DNA from: Carboxylicivirga sediminis
GTDB taxonomy: Bacteria > Bacteroidota > Bacteroidia > Bacteroidales > Marinilabiliaceae
Length of the DNA stretch: 64,000 bases
Assembly (NCBI RefSeq): GCF_018156225.1
Contig: NZ_JAGTAR010000001.1
Location: forward strand, 248,001-312,000
Direction of reading: 5' to 3'
Shown here: in pieces, positions 38,376 through 47,180 of the stretch
Position numbering within the stretch: the first letter of the stretch is position 1
Layout of the letters: every line of letters begins with the position of its first letter
The notes under the pieces: generated by a model
Told to the model about the DNA's origin: nothing
What the model saw: the letters and a program-made list of their open reading frames with translations, nothing else
Database searches by the model: none
Made by a program: the position numbers and the translations under genes

Positions 38376-38999
38376 ATGAAGTTTATTTTCTCAGTGATTG
38401 TTGGGGTGTGTTGCCTTGCCAATATCAATGCGCAAGATTTTAACAGTAACTCAGGTTTTGAGAGTGTTGCAGTGGAAGACAATCAGTTTTATAATGAAAA
38501 ATCAGACGAAAAGTCTGCACATGTATTCAATTCGTTAGGTATACAATTATTTAATACAGCGGGTTATTCTGATCTGGAAGCGAGTTTTTGGGCATCAGTC
38601 AGCAAAAACTCGAAGCACAACGTCAACTTACGCCTTAGTCATAACCGCTTTGAAGGCGAATATTTCAGCGTTGGTATTGGTTATGGATATGAATTATATG
38701 CTGACAACCACCTCTTTTTACCTTACACTACCTATAATCAGGATGTAGAGACCTGGAAAAACCGAGCATTGGTAAATGGCTTGTACTACTCCTATGGTGG
38801 ACGTTTTGACTTTGCTGTTGGTACTACCACCAACTTCAATAAAGATGGTTACACAAACAACTCATTTTGGGTAGATGCCTATTATAACATCAAAGCTTTT
38901 GGTGGAATTCAGATAGGAGCTGAATATTGCATCATGAGTGATACTGGAGATGCCTATTATGGTATTATCTTTCAGAAAACACTGTGGCGAAGAAAATAA
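38376..38999 (+). CDS. Exported protein of unknown function, possible small outer-membrane beta-barrel
   Basis: A 207-residue protein with a signal peptide (MKFIFSVIVGVCCLANINAQ). The mature part has alternating hydrophobic and polar residues and many Tyr, Phe and Gly (for example YFSVGIGYGYELYADNHLFL and FDFAVGTTTNF), compatible with eight or more beta-strands of a small outer-membrane barrel. The end is basic (TLWRRK) rather than the usual aromatic last residue, which weakens the barrel reading. I do not recognise the family. It is monocistronic, ends at a strong hairpin, and has no functional neighbours. Confidence 0.6.
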   Translation: MKFIFSVIVGVCCLANINAQDFNSNSGFESVAVEDNQFYNEKSDEKSAHVFNSLGIQLFNTAGYSDLEASFWASVSKNSKHNVNLRLSHNRFEGEYFSVGIGYGYELYADNHLFLPYTTYNQDVETWKNRALVNGLYYSYGGRFDFAVGTTTNFNKDGYTNNSFWVDAYYNIKAFGGIQIGAEYCIMSDTGDAYYGIIFQKTLWRRK

Positions 39000-39009
39000 T
39001 TCAGTACAA

Positions 39010-39058
39010 ATATAATACAACAAAACCGGACGTAAAATCCGGTTTTGTTGTATTATAT
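39010..39058. terminator. Bidirectional terminator between convergent genes
   Basis: A perfect 21-bp inverted repeat around a 7-nt loop (39031-39037), with the core ACAACAAAACCGGA, between the convergent unknown gene and the acyl-CoA dehydrogenase gene. Confidence 0.9.
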
Positions 39059-39073
39059 GGAAGTCACAACCTT

Positions 39074-40600
39074 TTAAACAAAAGAGAGCCAATTAGATTG
39101 AGAACGATAATCCTCGATTACCTGCGTTTGGTTATCTGCATTATAAGCTGCCAACAGTTGCTGAATATCCTGGCGCAAATGAACAACCGCCCCATCAATC
39201 AACTCTGCTGCAAAGCCTTTGTCACCCAGCTTTAATACTTTTTCCAGGGAGATTAGACGACTGAAAATCTGACCAAATTCAACCAATTTACGCTGCGGAA
39301 TAGAGTCTTTCAATTTAAAATTGAATAAATCCTTCACAACATTTCCTGCATTTGCCGTTAGCTCAAAACCATTAATGAAATCAAGCACATTGGTATGCCT
39401 GGCTTTACGCATCAGCTTAATAATACTTTCTGCCACCTGCGAATATAGCATATCGTTAGAGCCTTCAAAAATCTGAAAGGGACGACTATCAACCGTTGAG
39501 CGCCCGGCAATATGATTGAGTTTATAGCCTTTGGCACCTACCAACTGCAATAATGTTTGCGAAGCGGCCTGCATCATATCTGTAGCAATGCTTTTAACTG
39601 CATTGGCTTCTATTCCTATAGTAGATAAGTCATTTTTCAGTCCTGCCTTTGCACTACTATTGACACAAAAAGCTGATACTGTAGTGAAGTAAGCCTGCAG
39701 CTGACTAATGCGCTGCTGCACCTGATCATAGGACAAAAGACTTTTACCGCCAACAAAGCGCTGCTGACAATGCTGTATAGCCTCATCAAGCATACGTTGA
39801 ATAAATCCGATGGCCATACCCGGAAATGACATTCGGCTTCGGTGCAATAAGTCTAGCATGAGTTTAACACCTGATTTTTCCGGCACTAACTTCTGTACAC
39901 CAGGAATCTCCACATCAATACGATTACGTCCGTATGGTATTTGATACAAACCCAGGTTATTAAAACGTTCTTCAACAACAATGCCCTGCTTAGGTTGTGT
40001 TACATCACAAATAAAGAAATCAAGATCACGTGCCAGGCTTTTACCACCCATATCTTTACGAGCGGTTAACAGCCAGAAATCGGCCCAACCCGTTAAGCCA
40101 GCCCAATGCTTTGTACCTTTAAGTTTGGCTGAATTGCCAGACTCAGTATAAGATGTCTGCATATTTAATGCATCACTACCAAAGTCAGGCTCCGTAATCA
40201 TTAATCCACCCATATTTTGTTGCTCTATAAAACGCTTCAGCACTTCCACTTTGGCCTCTGGTTGACCTGCTTTTATGACGGGCTGCAGAAATAGAGCCAT
40301 ATTAATACCAAAGGTTAGGGACAAAGCCAATGATTCGTAGGAGGCAGCCGCCATTAAGGCAATACTCTCTTTGGTGTCCCCTCCTAATCCTCCGTACTCA
40401 GTTGGAATAATGGCGGAAAAAGGATTAGTGGACATTATCTCGCGCATCACAAAAGGAGGCATACCCCGGTTAATACCAAGTTCATTAATATCACTGCGCT
40501 CATGATAAACGCTTTTCATTTTGGTTTTTAAGCGCTTCAGAATTTTTTCGAACTGTCGGTCCAGATTACTGCCTACCTCAGCTATTGATTGTATTTGCAT
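39074..40600 (-). CDS. Acyl-CoA dehydrogenase family flavoprotein
   Basis: A 508-residue FAD enzyme of the acyl-CoA dehydrogenase superfamily. The N-terminal helical domain (about 30-150, AIIPTEYGGLGGDTKESIAL), the middle beta-domain with GGLMITEPDFGSDALNM and GTKHWAGLTGWADFWLL, and the C-terminal helical domain are all present. The expected catalytic glutamate lies in FQIFEGSNDML. The last about 110 residues form an additional helical tail. It would oxidise an acyl-CoA thioester and pass electrons to an electron-transfer flavoprotein. No ETF or other beta-oxidation genes are nearby, so the substrate chain is unknown. Confidence 0.87.
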   Translation of the reverse strand: MQIQSIAEVGSNLDRQFEKILKRLKTKMKSVYHERSDINELGINRGMPPFVMREIMSTNPFSAIIPTEYGGLGGDTKESIALMAAASYESLALSLTFGINMALFLQPVIKAGQPEAKVEVLKRFIEQQNMGGLMITEPDFGSDALNMQTSYTESGNSAKLKGTKHWAGLTGWADFWLLTARKDMGGKSLARDLDFFICDVTQPKQGIVVEERFNNLGLYQIPYGRNRIDVEIPGVQKLVPEKSGVKLMLDLLHRSRMSFPGMAIGFIQRMLDEAIQHCQQRFVGGKSLLSYDQVQQRISQLQAYFTTVSAFCVNSSAKAGLKNDLSTIGIEANAVKSIATDMMQAASQTLLQLVGAKGYKLNHIAGRSTVDSRPFQIFEGSNDMLYSQVAESIIKLMRKARHTNVLDFINGFELTANAGNVVKDLFNFKLKDSIPQRKLVEFGQIFSRLISLEKVLKLGDKGFAAELIDGAVVHLRQDIQQLLAAYNADNQTQVIEDYRSQSNWLSFV

Positions 40601-40772
40601 CTACCTTATTTTACAGACAATCATAATTGGGTTTAGGTCTAAAATGCATATACTTTAACCATGTGCACCCTACTATAATTATCCAGAATGAAAACTAAAG
40701 GCACGAAAGTATCGATTAGTTTTTAATTTATATGGATTTTTGGATGTTTTTATCTTTTTATTAACCAATGAA

Positions 40773-40805
40773 CAAAAAAAACCTGATTAACAGCTATTAA
40801 TCAGG
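40773..40805 (-). terminator. Terminator of hydG
   Basis: A 9-bp stem (CCTGATTAA at 40782-40790 with TTAATCAGG at 40797-40805), followed on the minus strand by an eight-base T tract: a classic rho-independent terminator. Confidence 0.88.
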
Positions 40806-40825
40806 CTTTCAAATTTGATAAGTTA

Positions 40826-42259
40826 TTAGAAGTATAAATCTCGTTCGCCGGCTTGTATGCGCCCCAAACGCTCAACTAATTTTGTTTTGAAGCGCTCATC
40901 ATCATAGTCCTTCAAACTATCTTCAATCAGCTTGTAACCCTTTTCTTTAGTTGCAGGAGGAGCATAATCCTCAAGGTATTCAGCCAAAGTAAGTATGGCA
41001 TTGGGTTGACAAAAGCGCTTGATAAATCCGGGAACAGAAAACTCCATGAAGTGCTCACCGGTGCGGTTTAAACGATAACAGGCCGTGCAAAAAGAAGGTA
41101 TATAACCATCTTCCACCAACTCTTCCATCACCTCATTCAAGGAGCGATCGTCACAAATCTCAAATTGTTCATGATCCAAATCCTGTTGCTCCTTATGGCT
41201 GGTATATCCTTTCATCTCAATATTGGTACCGCCATCAATCTGCGACACTCCATATTGTAAAATCTCATCGCGAATATGGCCTGGCTCGCGTGCTGTTAAA
41301 ATTAAGCCTGTATAAGGCACTGCTAATCGCAATACAGCCACCAGCTTGGTAAAATCTGCATCACTTACTTCGTAGCGTTTATCTACCTCAAAGCCTGAAG
41401 CTGACTGAATACGAGGAAATGAAATGGTATGTGGCCCAACGTTATACACCGCCTCAAAATGATTGACATGGCGCAACAGCCCCAATACTTCGTATCGCCA
41501 ATCGTAAAGTCCAAACAAAGCACCAATACCCACATCATCAATTCCCGCTTCCTGGGCCCTATCCAACCCTGCCAATCGCCATTCAAAATGCTTCTTGGTT
41601 CCTTTCAGGTGTACTTTCTCATAGGTTGGTTTATGATAGGTTTCCTGAAAGATCTGGTAGGTACCTATGCCTGCTTCTTTCACAATTTTATACCCCTCAA
41701 TATCCAGCGGTGCAGCATTGATGTTAACTCGGCGGATCTCACCATTCTTATGCTTAACACCATAAACAATCTTCACAGTATCAGCTATAAACTGTGCGTC
41801 GTAACGCGGATGCTCGCCATACACGAGTATCAATCTTTTATGACCCGTATCTTCCAGAGCCACCACCTGATCAATGATATCTTGCTTGCCAAGCGTTATG
41901 CGCTCCTGTTTTTTATTGGTGGAACGAAACCCACAATAGGTACAATCATTGATACACAGGTTGCCTACATACAGCGGTGCAAACAACACAATTCGTCTGC
42001 CATACACCTGTTCTTTAAGTTGCTTGGCAGCCGACTTGATGGCATCCACCATTTCAGGTTCATTCGCATTCAATAGAATAGCCGTGTCTTGCAAACTTAA
42101 TCGCTGCTTCTGCATCGATTTGGCAATCACTTCATTAACCTTTTGAATACTTGGTTGTTGATGTGCCGCCAGAATCTCATTGATTTCTTCCGGATCAATA
42201 AAATTCTCCATTGGCTTATCGGCCAGCTTATATTTTTGCGGGGTATAAATTATTGACAT
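40826..42259 (-). CDS. hydG: [FeFe]-hydrogenase maturase HydG, radical SAM tyrosine lyase
   Basis: A 477-residue radical-SAM enzyme that splits tyrosine to give the CO and CN- ligands of the H-cluster diiron site. The SAM cluster motif CINDCTYC (Cys102, Cys106, Cys109; CX3CX2C) is present. So is the C-terminal auxiliary-cluster motif CX2CX22C (CTAC followed by a Cys in KRFCQPN), which separates HydG from ThiH. The start at 42259 is chosen because the predicted promoter start near 42297 would leave only about 11 nt before the earlier ATG at 42286. It is its own transcription unit downstream of the hydrogenase operon. HydE and HydF, also needed, are not in the window. Confidence 0.95.
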   Translation of the reverse strand: MSIIYTPQKYKLADKPMENFIDPEEINEILAAHQQPSIQKVNEVIAKSMQKQRLSLQDTAILLNANEPEMVDAIKSAAKQLKEQVYGRRIVLFAPLYVGNLCINDCTYCGFRSTNKKQERITLGKQDIIDQVVALEDTGHKRLILVYGEHPRYDAQFIADTVKIVYGVKHKNGEIRRVNINAAPLDIEGYKIVKEAGIGTYQIFQETYHKPTYEKVHLKGTKKHFEWRLAGLDRAQEAGIDDVGIGALFGLYDWRYEVLGLLRHVNHFEAVYNVGPHTISFPRIQSASGFEVDKRYEVSDADFTKLVAVLRLAVPYTGLILTAREPGHIRDEILQYGVSQIDGGTNIEMKGYTSHKEQQDLDHEQFEICDDRSLNEVMEELVEDGYIPSFCTACYRLNRTGEHFMEFSVPGFIKRFCQPNAILTLAEYLEDYAPPATKEKGYKLIEDSLKDYDDERFKTKLVERLGRIQAGERDLYF

Positions 42260-42303
42260 CTGATTTGCTTTTATGTGTTGTCCCAATCAACACTTCAATG
42301 CTT

Positions 42304-42335
42304 CAAAATTAGGTGTTTTAAGCTGATTTAAGCAA
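42304..42335 (-). promoter_or_regulatory. Promoter of hydG
   Basis: On the minus strand TAATTTTG (42304-42311) matches the -7 box, with a TTG about 21 bp upstream (42333-42335). It gives hydG its own promoter. Confidence 0.45.
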
Positions 42336-42493
42336 TATATTACCAGAATTATTAGCTGTTAAAAAACACCATTTAGCGTTATACTTATAATTAGACCTTC
42401 CACCTAAAATTTAAACTTTAATTCATAAGCTTAAACCTAACTTTCTCACTGATATATCTTTCCAGCAAGACATTTAATTACAATATAAATAAC

Positions 42494-42521
42494 AAAAAAC
42501 CGCCCCAAAAAAATGAGGCGG
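42494..42521 (-). terminator. Terminator of the hydrogenase operon
   Basis: CCGCC (42500-42504) pairs with GGCGG (42517-42521), followed on the minus strand by six T residues, 22 bp behind the last gene of the hydrogenase run. Confidence 0.7.
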
Positions 42522-42543
42522 CTCCATTATTGAAACATGTATT

Positions 42544-43020
42544 TTATTTATACTCTTCTAAAATACCTTTTACATCTTCAGCTGCTACACGACCATAAAC
42601 TTTATCGCCTACAGTAACAACTGGAGCAAGCCCGCATGCACCAACGCAGCGCAAGCAACTGATAGAGAATTTACCATCAGGTGTGGTTTCACCAACTTTT
42701 ACATCCAGATGACGCTTGAATTCGTCCAACACCTTCTCAGCTCCACGCACGTAGCATGCCGTTCCCATACAAATTGAGATAGGATGCTCTCCTTTTGGAA
42801 TCATCGAGAAGAATGAGTAGAACGTTACGACACCATAAACGTGTGCAACAGACACATTCATTTCATTTGCTACTAACTCTTGAACTTCAGCTGGCAAATA
42901 GCCAAACAATTCCTGAGCTGCATGAAGTGCATTAATCAACTCGCCTCCTTCGTTACCGAGCTTCTTACATACTTCTTTTAATTCTTCCACCTTACCGGCG
43001 GGTAATTTTATATCTGCCAT
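42544..43020 (-). CDS. hydC: NuoE-like [2Fe-2S] subunit of NAD-linked [FeFe] hydrogenase 1
   Basis: A 158-residue thioredoxin-fold ferredoxin homologous to NuoE/HndA. An N-terminal helical part (LINALHAAQELFGYLPAEVQ) precedes the fold with four cluster ligands in CMGTAC and CLRCVGAC. In bifurcating hydrogenases this small subunit carries electrons near the flavin subunit. It is the last gene of the cluster, separated from hydA1 by an 82-bp gap with an unusual repeat, and is followed by a terminator. The paralogue at 58002-58481 opens the cluster. Confidence 0.92.
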   Translation of the reverse strand: MADIKLPAGKVEELKEVCKKLGNEGGELINALHAAQELFGYLPAEVQELVANEMNVSVAHVYGVVTFYSFFSMIPKGEHPISICMGTACYVRGAEKVLDEFKRHLDVKVGETTPDGKFSISCLRCVGACGLAPVVTVGDKVYGRVAAEDVKGILEEYK

Positions 43021-43043
43021 TTTAATTTCCTTTTAAGATAAAA

Positions 43044-43099
43044 GATACAAGTATCAAGTATCAAGACTAACTTGCATCTTGATACTATAATCTTGATAC
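43044..43099. repeat. GTATCAA direct and inverted repeats between hydA1 and hydC1
   Basis: Copies of a heptamer close to GTATCAA occur at 43044-43050 (GATACAA), 43051-43057 and 43058-43064. Inverted copies CTTGATAC occur at 43078-43085 and 43092-43099. Several stem-loops with 8-bp arms can form in the intercistronic mRNA. Confidence 0.75.
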
Positions 43100-43102
43100 T
43101 AA

Positions 43103-44869
43103 CTAGATTTCAATCTTCTTTTTCTTATCGTAATAGTGCGTGTGAAGCAACTCATGCGATTTATGTCCACATGGCTCACCCAGAAATTCGCTATACAGTT
43201 TCTGAACAAATGGGTTTTCATGCGATTTACGCAGCACTTTACCTTTATCTTCCTCATAAATAGCATGCTGACGCTTCTTCAGTACTTCAACATCACCGTG
43301 GTGATATGGCTGACCACCACCACCAATACATCCACCAGGACACGCCATAATTTCAATAGCATGAAACTGTGATTTCCCGGCTCTGATATCTTCTAATAAT
43401 TTACGGGCATTTCCTAATCCGTGAGCAATACCAATATTAATTGGAAGACCATCAAAATCAATGGTTGCCGAACGAATACCTTCAAATCCTCTTAACTCTT
43501 CGAAGTCAAGTTTTGGAAGTGGCTTTTTGGTATGCACCTCGTAAGCGGTGCGCACAGCAGCTTCGATTACACCACCGGTAGTACCGAAGATAACCGCAGC
43601 ACCAGTAGACTCTCCCAGTGGCTGGTCAAAATCATCTTCTTCCAGTGCTTCGAAGTTTAAGTTGGCATTGCGAATCATCTGAGCCAACTCGCGAGTTGAA
43701 ATTGATAAGTTCACGTCTGGATCACCATCTACCTTGAACTCATCGCGTGCACACTCATATTTTTTAGCCAAACAAGGCATCACAGAAACCACAACTACAT
43801 CTTCGCGCTTCTGTTTCAGCTGGTCAGCGAAATAAGTTTTCGCAATGGCACCAAACATTTGCTGAGGCGACTTAGCTGTTGATGGAATATCTATCATATC
43901 AGGGAACTGATGCTCGAAGAAGTTCACCCACCCCGGACAACAAGAAGTTAAGATTGGTAACTTCACATCTTTATCACCCGCTAAATGCTTACCTAAACGA
44001 CCTAACAACTCGGTACCTTCTTCCATAATGGTTAAGTCAGCTGCAAAGTCAGTATCAAATACATGGTCGAAACCCAATTTGCGCAGAGCTGAAACCATTT
44101 TACCGGTCACCAAAGTACCTGCTTCCATGCCAAACTCCTCGCCTAACGCAGCACGAACAGCCGGAGCCGTCTGAACAATCACTGTTTTCTTAGGATCAAC
44201 AATTGCATCCATCACTTTAGCTGAACTATCACGCTCTGTTAAAGCACCAGTAGGACAAACAGCCACACACTGACCACAGAAAGTACAGGCCGAATGATCC
44301 AGATCCATTTCGAAGGCTGGTGCCACAACCGACTCGAAACCACGGTTAACAGCCGAAAGTACACCAACTGTCTGAACTTCGTTACAGGCAGTTTCGCAAC
44401 GGCGACACATGATGCATTTCTCCATTTCGCGCACGATAGCTGGCGACTCATCACTCTTATACGAGTTCTTCTCGCCCTGGTAACGCACTTCGCGAATACC
44501 AAGATTTTGTGCCATTGTCTGTAATTCGCAATCGCCTGACTTAGCACACACCAAACACTCAAACGGGTGATCAGATAAGATCAGTTCCATAACTGTACGA
44601 CGGGCATTTACCACACGAACAGAGTGCGTTTGAATGTCCATACCTTCTGTACACTCTGTTTTACATGCAGGTGCCAAGTTACGACGGCCTTCCACTTCCA
44701 CCACGCAAACACGACATCCGCCTGGCTTATTCTCAATGTTCATATCGTGCAGCTTCATGTGACATAAAGTTGGAATATCCACCCCGATGTTTTTCGCTGC
44801 CTCTAAGATGGTAGTGCCTTTCTCAACAACTACCTTTTTATTATCTATGCTTAATTGAACGATTTCCAT
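43103..44869 (-). CDS. hydA: [FeFe] hydrogenase 1 catalytic subunit (group A, NAD-linked type)
   Basis: A 588-residue catalytic subunit that reduces protons or oxidises H2. Cluster sites in order are: N-terminal [2Fe-2S] (Cys36, 52, 55, 69); His-ligated [4Fe-4S] (His101, Cys105, 108, 114); two [4Fe-4S] clusters (Cys152/155/158/162 and Cys195/198/201/205); then the H-cluster domain. The domain carries L1 TSCCPGW (Cys310 proton relay, Cys311 ligand by alignment to clostridial CpI), L2 MPCLAKKYE (Cys366) and L3 EIMACPGGCIGGGGQP (Cys510, Cys514). A small-subunit-like tail with SHENPFVQKLY ends the protein. Nothing essential is missing. With HydB and HydC it should form a bifurcating enzyme coupling H2 to NADH and ferredoxin, as known for such trimers; bifurcation here is inferred. 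Confidence 0.96.
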   Translation of the reverse strand: MEIVQLSIDNKKVVVEKGTTILEAAKNIGVDIPTLCHMKLHDMNIENKPGGCRVCVVEVEGRRNLAPACKTECTEGMDIQTHSVRVVNARRTVMELILSDHPFECLVCAKSGDCELQTMAQNLGIREVRYQGEKNSYKSDESPAIVREMEKCIMCRRCETACNEVQTVGVLSAVNRGFESVVAPAFEMDLDHSACTFCGQCVAVCPTGALTERDSSAKVMDAIVDPKKTVIVQTAPAVRAALGEEFGMEAGTLVTGKMVSALRKLGFDHVFDTDFAADLTIMEEGTELLGRLGKHLAGDKDVKLPILTSCCPGWVNFFEHQFPDMIDIPSTAKSPQQMFGAIAKTYFADQLKQKREDVVVVSVMPCLAKKYECARDEFKVDGDPDVNLSISTRELAQMIRNANLNFEALEEDDFDQPLGESTGAAVIFGTTGGVIEAAVRTAYEVHTKKPLPKLDFEELRGFEGIRSATIDFDGLPINIGIAHGLGNARKLLEDIRAGKSQFHAIEIMACPGGCIGGGGQPYHHGDVEVLKKRQHAIYEEDKGKVLRKSHENPFVQKLYSEFLGEPCGHKSHELLHTHYYDKKKKIEI

Positions 44870-44903
44870 TCTTCTATCTTTTACTGTTCAAAAATTAGCC
44901 TGG

Positions 44904-46697
44904 TTACTGAATGCTGATTGCACCAAACTTACATTTTTCATAACAAGCACCACACTTAATACATGTCTCCTGACTAATTAAATGAGGTTCTTTCTTATCT
45001 CCGGTAATCGCATCAACCGGACAAACGCGCGAACAAAGTGTACAACCAATACATTTCTCGGCCTCAATCACATACTGCATCAGTGACTTACACTGACCAG
45101 CCGGACATTTACCGTGGCGAACGTGTGCTTCATACTCATCAGCAAAGTTCTCCATGGTTGACAGAACCGGGTTAGGCGATGTTTGACCTAATCCACAAAG
45201 AGAAGTATCCTTAATTACATTACTCAGATTACGTAATAAAGTAAGGTCTTCTTCTGTTCCTTTACCTTCAGTCAGTTTATCAAGCATTTCGTATAAACGC
45301 TTATTACCAATACGACAAGGCGCACACTTACCACACGATTCTTCAACTGTAAAATCTAAATAGAATTTGGCTACAGAAACCATACAATCGTCTTCATCCA
45401 TTACAATCATACCACCTGAGCCCATCATTGAGCCACAAGCTAACAGGTTATCGTAATCGATTGGAATATCTAAATGCTTTTCAGTTAAGCAACCACCTGA
45501 TGGACCACCTGTCTGAACAGCTTTAAACTTCTTACCATCTTTAATACCACCACCAATATCGAAAATAACTTCGCGAAGTGAGGTCCCCATTGGCACTTCA
45601 ATCAGTCCAACATTATTTACTTTGCCAGCCAAAGCAAATACTTTGGTTCCTTTACTCTTTTCAGTACCGATACTACTAAACCACTCAGCTCCTTCGAGAA
45701 TAATAACCGGTATATTGGCATATGTCTCAACATTATTTACGTTGGTTGGCATACCTTTATAACCACTCTCTGATGGGAATGGTGGCTTCACTGTTGGCTC
45801 CCCGCGCAATCCTTCCATGGAGTGAATCAAAGATGTTTCTTCACCACAAACGAAAGCACCTGCACCATAGCGTAATTCAACATCGAAACTAAATCCTGTA
45901 CCGAAAATATCTTCACCTAATAAACCATATTCGCGGGCCTGATTAATGGCAATCTTCAAACGAGAAATAGCCAATGGATACTCAGCACGGATATAAATTA
46001 AACCTTTTGAAGCGCCGGTACAATAGCCGTTAATAGCCATTGCCTCCAATACTGCATGTGGATCTCCTTCAAGAATTGAACGATCCATAAAAGCACCCGG
46101 ATCACCTTCATCGGCATTACAAACCACATATTTTTGCTCAGCTTCCACTTTACGAGTGATGTCCCACTTTAATCCTGTTGGGAAACCACCACCACCACGA
46201 CCGCGAAGACCAGAGTCAATAATCACTTTAATAGCTTCTTCAGGCGTCAGTTCAGTTAATACTTTACCTAAAGCAGCATATCCATCACGAGCAATGTACT
46301 CATCAATATTTTCAGGATTGATAAAACCACAATTACGCAAGGCAATACGTATCTGTTTTTTGTAGAAGCCCATATCTTTCGATTCCGAAACACGTTCCTG
46401 TGTCTCTGGATCAGTATAAAGTAAGCGCTCTACTTTCCGTCCTTTTACTAAATGCTCTGATACAATTTCAGTGGCATCTTCAGGTGTTACCTGCACGTAA
46501 AAAGTATTGTCTGGTACCATCTTAACAACAGGACCTTTCTCACAGAACCCGAAGCAACCGGTTCTCACTACTTGTACTTCATTCTCAAGGCTATTCTCCT
46601 CAATTACTTTCCCAAGATTTTGTACAATTTCCTCACCTTGTGATGCACGGCAGCCAGTTCCGCCACATACAAGGATATGATTCTTATATTTAGCCAT
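44904..46697 (-). CDS. hydB: NuoF-like flavin subunit HydB of [FeFe] hydrogenase 1
   Basis: A 597-residue NADH/FMN subunit. An N-terminal thioredoxin-like [2Fe-2S] domain (about 1-95, CGGTGC and TGCFGFC) precedes the NuoF core. The core has the NADH/FMN glycine-rich loop GRGGGGFPTGLKW, the NADEGDPGAFMDR segment, an SLBB region and the [4Fe-4S] motif ESCGKCAPCRIG. Two ferredoxin-type [4Fe-4S] motifs close the protein (CIGCTLCSRVCP and CIKCGACYEKC). This full three-part layout matches HydB of characterised bifurcating trimers. It lies 34 bp upstream of hydA1. Confidence 0.95.
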   Translation of the reverse strand: MAKYKNHILVCGGTGCRASQGEEIVQNLGKVIEENSLENEVQVVRTGCFGFCEKGPVVKMVPDNTFYVQVTPEDATEIVSEHLVKGRKVERLLYTDPETQERVSESKDMGFYKKQIRIALRNCGFINPENIDEYIARDGYAALGKVLTELTPEEAIKVIIDSGLRGRGGGGFPTGLKWDITRKVEAEQKYVVCNADEGDPGAFMDRSILEGDPHAVLEAMAINGYCTGASKGLIYIRAEYPLAISRLKIAINQAREYGLLGEDIFGTGFSFDVELRYGAGAFVCGEETSLIHSMEGLRGEPTVKPPFPSESGYKGMPTNVNNVETYANIPVIILEGAEWFSSIGTEKSKGTKVFALAGKVNNVGLIEVPMGTSLREVIFDIGGGIKDGKKFKAVQTGGPSGGCLTEKHLDIPIDYDNLLACGSMMGSGGMIVMDEDDCMVSVAKFYLDFTVEESCGKCAPCRIGNKRLYEMLDKLTEGKGTEEDLTLLRNLSNVIKDTSLCGLGQTSPNPVLSTMENFADEYEAHVRHGKCPAGQCKSLMQYVIEAEKCIGCTLCSRVCPVDAITGDKKEPHLISQETCIKCGACYEKCKFGAISIQ

Positions 46698-46708
46698 AGT
46701 GCAAAAAA

Positions 46709-47116
46709 CTATTCGTTTTTATTCTCTTTTACTGTTTCGTAATTTACCGGGATGATACCATCCACCAGTTCACCTCTAATAATGTACTTCTCAATGATTT
46801 CATTGGCCTTTTTATTATCCACATGACCAAAAACCACTGGTGCACTATTGGGCAACGTGACTTCGATAGTTGGTTCTGCATAGCAGTAACCCATGCATCC
46901 GGTTTGAGTAACTATGGCATCTATTGCCTGACGATCCATTTCTTCAATCATATGGTTCATCACTTCCTTAGCTCCTGAAGCAATTCCACAGGTAGCCATC
47001 GACACTTTCACCTGAACCAGTTTATCAGGATGGTCGCTTTTCTCGCGCAAACTCACTTTTGTTTGCAGTTCATCGCGCAATTTGCGCAAATCAGCAAGAG
47101 ATTTAACTTTTGACAT
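46709..47116 (-). CDS. Thioredoxin-like [2Fe-2S] ferredoxin
   Basis: A 135-residue protein with a helical N-terminus (about 1-35) and a thioredoxin-like [2Fe-2S] fold (ligands in SMATCGIASG and TGCMGYCYAEP). It resembles the extra ferredoxin encoded with some NAD-linked hydrogenases. It lies 11 bp before hydB1 and 64 bp after the HATPase gene, linking the regulatory block to the structural genes. It probably shuttles electrons to or from the HydB flavin, or assists a sensor protein; which one is not clear from sequence. Confidence 0.85.
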   Translation of the reverse strand: MSKVKSLADLRKLRDELQTKVSLREKSDHPDKLVQVKVSMATCGIASGAKEVMNHMIEEMDRQAIDAIVTQTGCMGYCYAEPTIEVTLPNSAPVVFGHVDNKKANEIIEKYIIRGELVDGIIPVNYETVKENKNE

Positions 47117-47180
47117 AGCGATTGGTTATTATTAATTACACATTCTTTTGTTTGTCTGGTTGCCCGATTTAATCTGGCAT

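Noticed and set aside
41429-42076. Open frame of 215 codons on the plus strand
   Set aside because: Antisense to hydG, with no signal, domain or promoter of its own.
43044-43099. CRISPR-like array
   Set aside because: The units are only 7-8 bp, partly inverted, without regular spacers, and no cas genes are present.
46709-47116. Reading the 135-residue ferredoxin as a third NuoE/HydC subunit
   Set aside because: It lacks the N-terminal helical bundle sequence typical of NuoE and its cluster motif spacing is closer to free-standing thioredoxin-like ferredoxins.
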